From Nitrospinae bacterium CG22_combo_CG10-13_8_21_14_all_47_10 (GTDB taxonomy: Bacteria > Nitrospinota > Nitrospinia > Nitrospinales > VA-1), in contig PCTK01000246.1 of the NCBI GenBank assembly GCA_002786505.1, positions 1 to 17,374 of the forward strand: 17,374 bases of DNA, written 5' to 3'. Below are positions 14,195 to 17,374 of this stretch, one piece after another. The notes under the pieces are model-generated. The model was not told the origin of the DNA and did no database searches. It saw only the letters and a list, made by a program, of their open reading frames with translations. The translations under genes were made by a program, and so were the position numbers. Every line of letters begins with the position of its first letter. Position 1 is the stretch's first letter.

Positions 14195-15266
14195 AAAGTT
14201 TACGGCGAGCAATTATGCTATCGCCTTAAGACAGATAAAGCAGGAGTTGGGTGAGGACGCGCTTATTTTAAGCACGCGTTCTATAAAACCTTCTACGCCG
14301 ATAGCCGGAAGAAAGGAAGCGACGCGTGTAGAAATTACTGCGGCAGTGCAATATTCTGATCCGGTTATTGAAACTCCGAGTCCGGTTTTCCCGGAACAGG
14401 AAGTTAAATCTTTGCCGGAAAAAGGAGATGCGGAACTGAAATCCCTGATTTTTAATCTTCTTAGCCAGACCGATCAGGCACGATCTCTTGGTCTTCAGTC
14501 ACACCAGTTTGATACGTATTCGCATATGGTCGAAAGGGGTCTGGATGAAAAACTGGCATCAAAAATTTTGCAAAGAGCCTTGGAAGATAACTCAAAACAA
14601 ATCGCTGGCAACGGTAATGAGCCAGTCATAAATTTGATGAAAAAAGTTATCCCCTGCAAGGGAGAGATCGACCTGAATGGCTTTGGTCCCAAAATGGTCG
14701 CGTTTGTGGGACCTACAGGAGTCGGGAAAACCACCACGGTAGCCAAAATTGCGGCAGATTATGCGCTACGCCGGGAGCATAAGGTAGCTCTGGTTTCCCT
14801 GGATACCTACCGACTGGGAGCCATTGACCAATTGAGGATTTATGGGGAAATTATGGAAATCCCTTTTGAAGTAGCAGGAGGAAAGGAAGACCTTCGCCGT
14901 ATTGTCGCCAGACATTCTGATAAGGATCTCATTCTAATTGATACGACCGGCCGATCGCATCAGGATAAAGATCATTCGCGCCAGTTGAAGGATATTTTTG
15001 ACGCGGTAGGGGGGGTGGAAATCCACTTGGTACTCAGTGTGACCGCGCAGGAAAAATTATTCACAGCAACGTATCACCAGTTTTCCCCAATCGGGGTGGA
15101 CCGGGTTCTATTTACCAAGTTGGATGAAGGGCTGAGTTTTGGTTCCTTATTCAATTTTAGTGTGCGAAACAGATTGCCTATGTCGTATTTTACATCCGGT
15201 CAGCGGGTTCCTGAAGACTTGGAAGTGGCCAGGCCGGAACGGGTAATAAGTTTGATTTTTAACTGA
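14184..15266 (+). CDS. flhF: Flagellar placement GTPase FlhF
   Basis: FlhF is an SRP-type GTPase that marks the cell pole where the flagellum is built. The 360-residue protein has a basic N-terminal B domain (MRIKKFTASNYAIALRQIKQELGEDALILSTR), a short variable linker, and the NG domains. G1 is GPTGVGKT (176-183, Lys182). DTYRLGAIDQLRIYGEIM follows. G3 is IDTTGR (Asp253), and G4 is TKLDE (311-315). The start overlaps flhA by 11 bases, indicating coupling. It is followed 32 bases later by its partner FlhG, which limits flagellar number by stimulating FlhF GTP hydrolysis. Their joint presence argues for a polar rather than peritrichous arrangement, although Bacillus also has the pair. Confidence 0.97.
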   Translation: MRIKKFTASNYAIALRQIKQELGEDALILSTRSIKPSTPIAGRKEATRVEITAAVQYSDPVIETPSPVFPEQEVKSLPEKGDAELKSLIFNLLSQTDQARSLGLQSHQFDTYSHMVERGLDEKLASKILQRALEDNSKQIAGNGNEPVINLMKKVIPCKGEIDLNGFGPKMVAFVGPTGVGKTTTVAKIAADYALRREHKVALVSLDTYRLGAIDQLRIYGEIMEIPFEVAGGKEDLRRIVARHSDKDLILIDTTGRSHQDKDHSRQLKDIFDAVGGVEIHLVLSVTAQEKLFTATYHQFSPIGVDRVLFTKLDEGLSFGSLFNFSVRNRLPMSYFTSGQRVPEDLEVARPERVISLIFN

Positions 15267-15298
15267 ATTCAAGATAAATTAAGGGATTAAGGCGTCTT

Positions 15299-16162
15299 AT
15301 GAGCGGTCAGGCAACTACTTTAAAAAGAATGGCATACAGAAAAATGGGCGGATCGAACCTGAGGGTCTTGGCGGTCAGTAGCGGAAAAGGCGGCGTTGGG
15401 AAAACCAACTTTGTCGCCAATCTGGCTTATGCCTTGTCCAAGAGGGGCAAAAGGGTGCTCGTTGTGGATGCTGATTTAGGATTGAATAATATTGATATCC
15501 TTTTAGGACTGGCCCCGCAGAAGCACATCGGGCATGTATTGTCGGGAGAATCCAATGTGGAGGATATCATCCTTCGCGGTCCTGGCGACATCCATCTTCT
15601 GCCCGCCGGGGATGGCCTGCAGGAATTGACGCAGTTGCCGCCCGAAAAGAAAATGCTTCTCATGGATGAGTTGGACCGTGTCAGCCAAGGATACGATTTC
15701 CTGATTTTTGATACCGGTGCCGGCATATCTACCAATGTCACTTTTTTCTGTAGTGCGGCTCACGAGACAATTCTCATTGCGACTACCGAACCTACTTCAT
15801 TGACCGATGTTTACGCGTTGATGAAAATCCTCCACAATAAACACGCGCAAAAACATTTTAGAATGGTGGTCAATTCGGTCAGTTCGGAGCGTGAAGCGCA
15901 GGGCGTTTATCGTAATTTGACGGCGGTTACGGATCGGTTTCTTAAAGGTATTTCCGTCGAATACCTTGGTCATATCATGCATGACCCGAATGTGCCAAAG
16001 GCGGTGCGCCAGCAAAAAGCATTTTTGGAGTTGTATCCTTTTTCTAAATTCAGTGTGTGTCTTAACGAGTTGGCAGAGAAAGTTTCCAAAGAGAAACCCA
16101 GTCCCTTATCTGGTGAAGGGGATCAACCTTATTTTTGGCGGAGTGCGTTCCAGGTGCAATGA
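15299..16162 (+). CDS. flhG: MinD-like flagellar number regulator FlhG (FleN)
   Basis: FlhG/FleN is a MinD/ParA-family ATPase that restricts flagellar number. In relatives it acts with FlhF, FliM/FliN and, in some species, represses the master enhancer-binding protein FleQ. The 287-residue product starts with QATTLKRMAYRK (4-15), corresponding to the DQA-x-LR helix that stimulates FlhF GTPase. The deviant Walker A GKGGVGKTN follows (29-37; signature lysine Lys30 and P-loop Lys35). Other motifs are VVDADLGLNN (Asp57, Asp59) and FDTGAGIS (Walker B). No extra domain is seen. The C-terminus is Ser/Pro-rich and lacks a clear MinD-type membrane helix pattern. The stop overlaps the next small gene as ATGA. 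MinD itself is unlikely given the activator helix and flagellar context. Confidence 0.95.
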   Translation: MSGQATTLKRMAYRKMGGSNLRVLAVSSGKGGVGKTNFVANLAYALSKRGKRVLVVDADLGLNNIDILLGLAPQKHIGHVLSGESNVEDIILRGPGDIHLLPAGDGLQELTQLPPEKKMLLMDELDRVSQGYDFLIFDTGAGISTNVTFFCSAAHETILIATTEPTSLTDVYALMKILHNKHAQKHFRMVVNSVSSEREAQGVYRNLTAVTDRFLKGISVEYLGHIMHDPNVPKAVRQQKAFLELYPFSKFSVCLNELAEKVSKEKPSPLSGEGDQPYFWRSAFQVQ

Positions 16163-16419
16163 ACCCGATTAATATTCAAAAGATGGCCATCGCGTTTGGA
16201 TTGCTGGCATTTGGATTTCTGGCGATTGGCAGTGTTTTAATGGGAAGCCGGGTGGTAACTGGAGCGATTCGCGGAGGATTGGGGGCATTGATTTTTGGGG
16301 GATTGATTTGGGGCTTTGCGAATTTATTTTTGCAGAAAGATGAAAATGATTTGGTTCAGGACATTCATACGGATGCCAATGATCACGACAAGGGAAACCA
16401 ACTGGATCAAACAGCGTAA
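16159..16419 (+). CDS. Small two-helix membrane protein between flhG and fliA
   Basis: I do not recognise a named family. The 86-residue product starts MNPINIQKM. I chose the ATG at 16159 because it overlaps the flhG stop by four bases (ATGA); an earlier in-frame ATG at 16135 lies deeper inside flhG. Two hydrophobic helices are visible (about 9-28, and a Gly-rich one at about 38-58), then an acidic, Asp/Asn/Gln-rich tail (KDENDLVQDIHTDANDHDKGNQ). It should be an inner-membrane protein with an exposed C-terminus. It lies inside the flhA-flhF-flhG-fliA unit, only 16 bases before fliA, so a role near polar flagellar assembly or FliA control is plausible but only by position. Confidence 0.75.
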   Translation: MNPINIQKMAIAFGLLAFGFLAIGSVLMGSRVVTGAIRGGLGALIFGGLIWGFANLFLQKDENDLVQDIHTDANDHDKGNQLDQTA

Positions 16420-16434
16420 CGAAAGAAATCGTTA
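16417..16434 (+). promoter_or_regulatory. Small hairpin abutting the fliA start
   Basis: TAACGA (16417-16422) and TCGTTA (16429-16434) form a perfect 6-bp stem. Its six-base loop is purine-rich (AAGAAA), the only Shine-Dalgarno-like tract before the fliA ATG at 16436. The left arm contains the stop codon of the preceding small gene. A ribosome finishing that gene would open the stem, so translational coupling is conceivable. Confidence 0.4.
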
Positions 16435-16435
16435 A

Positions 16436-17197
16436 ATGGTACAAAAACAGAACGCAATGCAACAGATCGAAATTTCGGTTGAAAACCGGGATGCCGTAAT
16501 CAAAGAGTACGCGCCAATGATCAAATACGTGGCCAACCGCATTGCTATGCGCCTGCCTCCCCATATTGAGGTGGATGATTTGATCAGTGTTGGGGTATTG
16601 GGTTTGATCGACGCTGTTGATAAGTATGATTCAACTCGTGGCGCCAAGTTCAAGACTTATGCGGAGTTCAGGGTTCGTGGCGCGATTCTTGATGAATTAC
16701 GATCGATGGATTGGGTACCCCGGTCGGTGAGGCAGAAAGCTTCTTCCATGGATTCGGTGATTCAAAAACTGCAAAATAAGCTCGGGCGTCCCCCGGAAGA
16801 TGATGAGATTGCCGAGGATATGGGTATCAGCCTGGACGAATTGTTTGACACGCTGAATGAAACCAAGAGTATGCCTATACTCAGCCTGGAAGACCTGGGA
16901 ATTGCCAAGGAATCCGGCGAACAACAGAGCCTTCTTGATTGCCTTGCGGGCAAGGGAGATGCAGACCCGCAAACCCATCTTAGGCTTAATGAACTGAAAG
17001 AAATCATTGCAAAAGCGATTGATACCCTGCCTGAAAAAGAACGTCTGATGATTTCTCTTTATTATTATGAAGAACTCACCATGAAGGAGATTGGGGAAGT
17101 GTTAGGCATCACCGAATCCCGAGTCTCACAGATCCACTCTAAAGCCGTGTTCAGACTGCGCAATAAATTAAAGTCCATTATTGCCGAAGAAATGTAA
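16436..17197 (+). CDS. fliA: Flagellar sigma factor FliA (sigma-28/WhiG type)
   Basis: This sigma-70-family factor directs transcription of late flagellar and chemotaxis genes and is held by FlgM until the hook is finished. The 253-residue protein has region 2 at about 20-95, including YAPMIKYVANRIAMRLPPHIEVDDLISVGVLGLIDAVDKYD and FKTYAEFRVRGAILDELRSMDWVPRSVR. Region 3 is at about 95-165 (LGRPPEDDEIAEDMGIS). Region 4 is at about 195-250, with LPEKERLMISLYYYEELTMKEIGEVLGITESRVSQIHSKA as the helix-turn-helix. No anti-sigma gene is adjacent. The ATG at 16436 lacks a strong Shine-Dalgarno and is preceded by a small hairpin. An ATG seven codons later (16457) is a possible alternative. It closes the flhA-led unit. 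Confidence 0.96.
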   Translation: MVQKQNAMQQIEISVENRDAVIKEYAPMIKYVANRIAMRLPPHIEVDDLISVGVLGLIDAVDKYDSTRGAKFKTYAEFRVRGAILDELRSMDWVPRSVRQKASSMDSVIQKLQNKLGRPPEDDEIAEDMGISLDELFDTLNETKSMPILSLEDLGIAKESGEQQSLLDCLAGKGDADPQTHLRLNELKEIIAKAIDTLPEKERLMISLYYYEELTMKEIGEVLGITESRVSQIHSKAVFRLRNKLKSIIAEEM

Positions 17198-17206
17198 CCC
17201 TCCTTA

Positions 17207-17236
17207 TTGACAATTCTATTCATTTAAAAAGATAGT
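17207..17236 (+). promoter_or_regulatory. Weak sigma-70-like promoter after fliA
   Basis: TTGACA at 17207-17212 is a perfect -35 box. GATAGT 18 bases downstream (17231-17236) matches four of six -10 positions. It would serve a gene beyond the window, or be chance in AT-rich sequence. Confidence 0.25.
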
Positions 17237-17285
17237 CCCCTTTGGAGCAGAGGAATTTTAGCCCGCATATTGCAGGAGAAGTTGT

Positions 17286-17365
17286 AAATCACCCCAGCCC
17301 CTCTTTGAAAAAGAGGGGTCCATTGAAGCTCCCCCTTCTGCGAAGGGGGTTGGGGGGATTTGGTT
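17286..17365. repeat. Hairpin-rich dispersed-repeat element at right end
   Basis: Two perfect hairpins lie in tandem: CCCCTCTTT/AAAGAGGGG (17298-17306 and 17310-17318, 3-nt loop) and CCCCCTTC/GAAGGGGG (17331-17338 and 17342-17349, 3-nt loop). The element is framed by an imperfect terminal inverted repeat: AAATCACCCCAGCCCC at 17286-17301 pairs with GGGGTTGGGGGGATTT at about 17346-17362, with two mismatches. Similar pieces occur at 91-109 and 2340-2356. No T-run follows, so it is not a standard terminator, and no protein is encoded. It resembles REP- or MITE-like repeats. Confidence 0.7.
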
Positions 17366-17374
17366 TCCCTGTTT

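Noticed and set aside
14495..14746. Antisense open frames across flhA, flhF, flhG and fliA
   Set aside because: They are complementary to strongly recognised genes and carry no motifs or start signals.
16135..16158. Earlier in-frame ATG for the small gene after flhG
   Set aside because: It lies inside flhG without a ribosome site; the ATGA overlap at 16159 is the usual coupling arrangement.
1..17374. CRISPR arrays, tRNA or rRNA genes, integrases or transposases
   Set aside because: No regularly spaced direct repeats, no cloverleaf or ribosomal RNA sequence, and no recombinase motifs were recognised on either strand.

Overview
The window holds two blocks. The left third (about 1-5050) is minus-strand housekeeping and envelope genes. 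The right two thirds (5594-17197) is one uninterrupted plus-strand flagellar export, switch and regulatory cluster. The host is Gram-negative: there is an outer-membrane beta-barrel porin ending in Phe, an inner-membrane Amt transporter with a signal peptide, and a flagellar system with FliL and FliO. The FlhF/FlhG pair, FliA and sigma-54-type promoters are typical of polarly flagellated bacteria. The gene order fliL-M-N-O-P-Q-R-flhB-flhA-flhF-flhG-orf-fliA, moderate GC content and the BBP2-type porin would fit Nitrospinota or a neighbouring 'deltaproteobacterial' lineage. That placement is an inference and cannot be proven from this stretch.

Layout, left block: positions 1-110 carry a dispersed-repeat copy. 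Then come, on the minus strand, an RNA polymerase omega-like gene with its own near-consensus sigma-70 promoter, low-specificity L-threonine aldolase, and a small membrane protein overlapping the aldolase start. Region 1984-2423 has no gene but holds a perfect 14-bp inverted repeat, an inverted copy of the position-1 repeat and further repeat fragments. A BBP2-like porin and an AmtB ammonium transporter follow, also on the minus strand.

The divergent amtB/fliL intergenic region (5047-5593) contains three perfect or near-perfect palindromes and a sigma-54 promoter for fliL. The flagellar block appears to be divided into three sigma-54 units. P1 drives fliL-fliM-fliN (basal-body stator-associated protein and C-ring switch) and ends in an intrinsic terminator. 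P2 drives fliO-P-Q-R-flhB (export gate). P3 overlaps the flhB stop codon and drives flhA-flhF-flhG-orf86-fliA (export gate, polar placement and number control, late sigma factor). The logic is a class II (sigma-54/enhancer-binding protein) tier that makes the export apparatus and then FliA for late genes. No flagellar enhancer-binding protein gene lies in the window.

The right end (17286-17365) is another hairpin-rich dispersed-repeat element. I found no convincing novel defence, mobile or metabolic system. The best second-look items are the three-promoter architecture, the 18-bp palindrome placed as a possible upstream activator site, the FliO with a large AMIN-like periplasmic domain, the small membrane protein between flhG and fliA, the hairpin touching the fliA start, and the repeat family that flanks the omega/threonine-aldolase block in inverted orientation.
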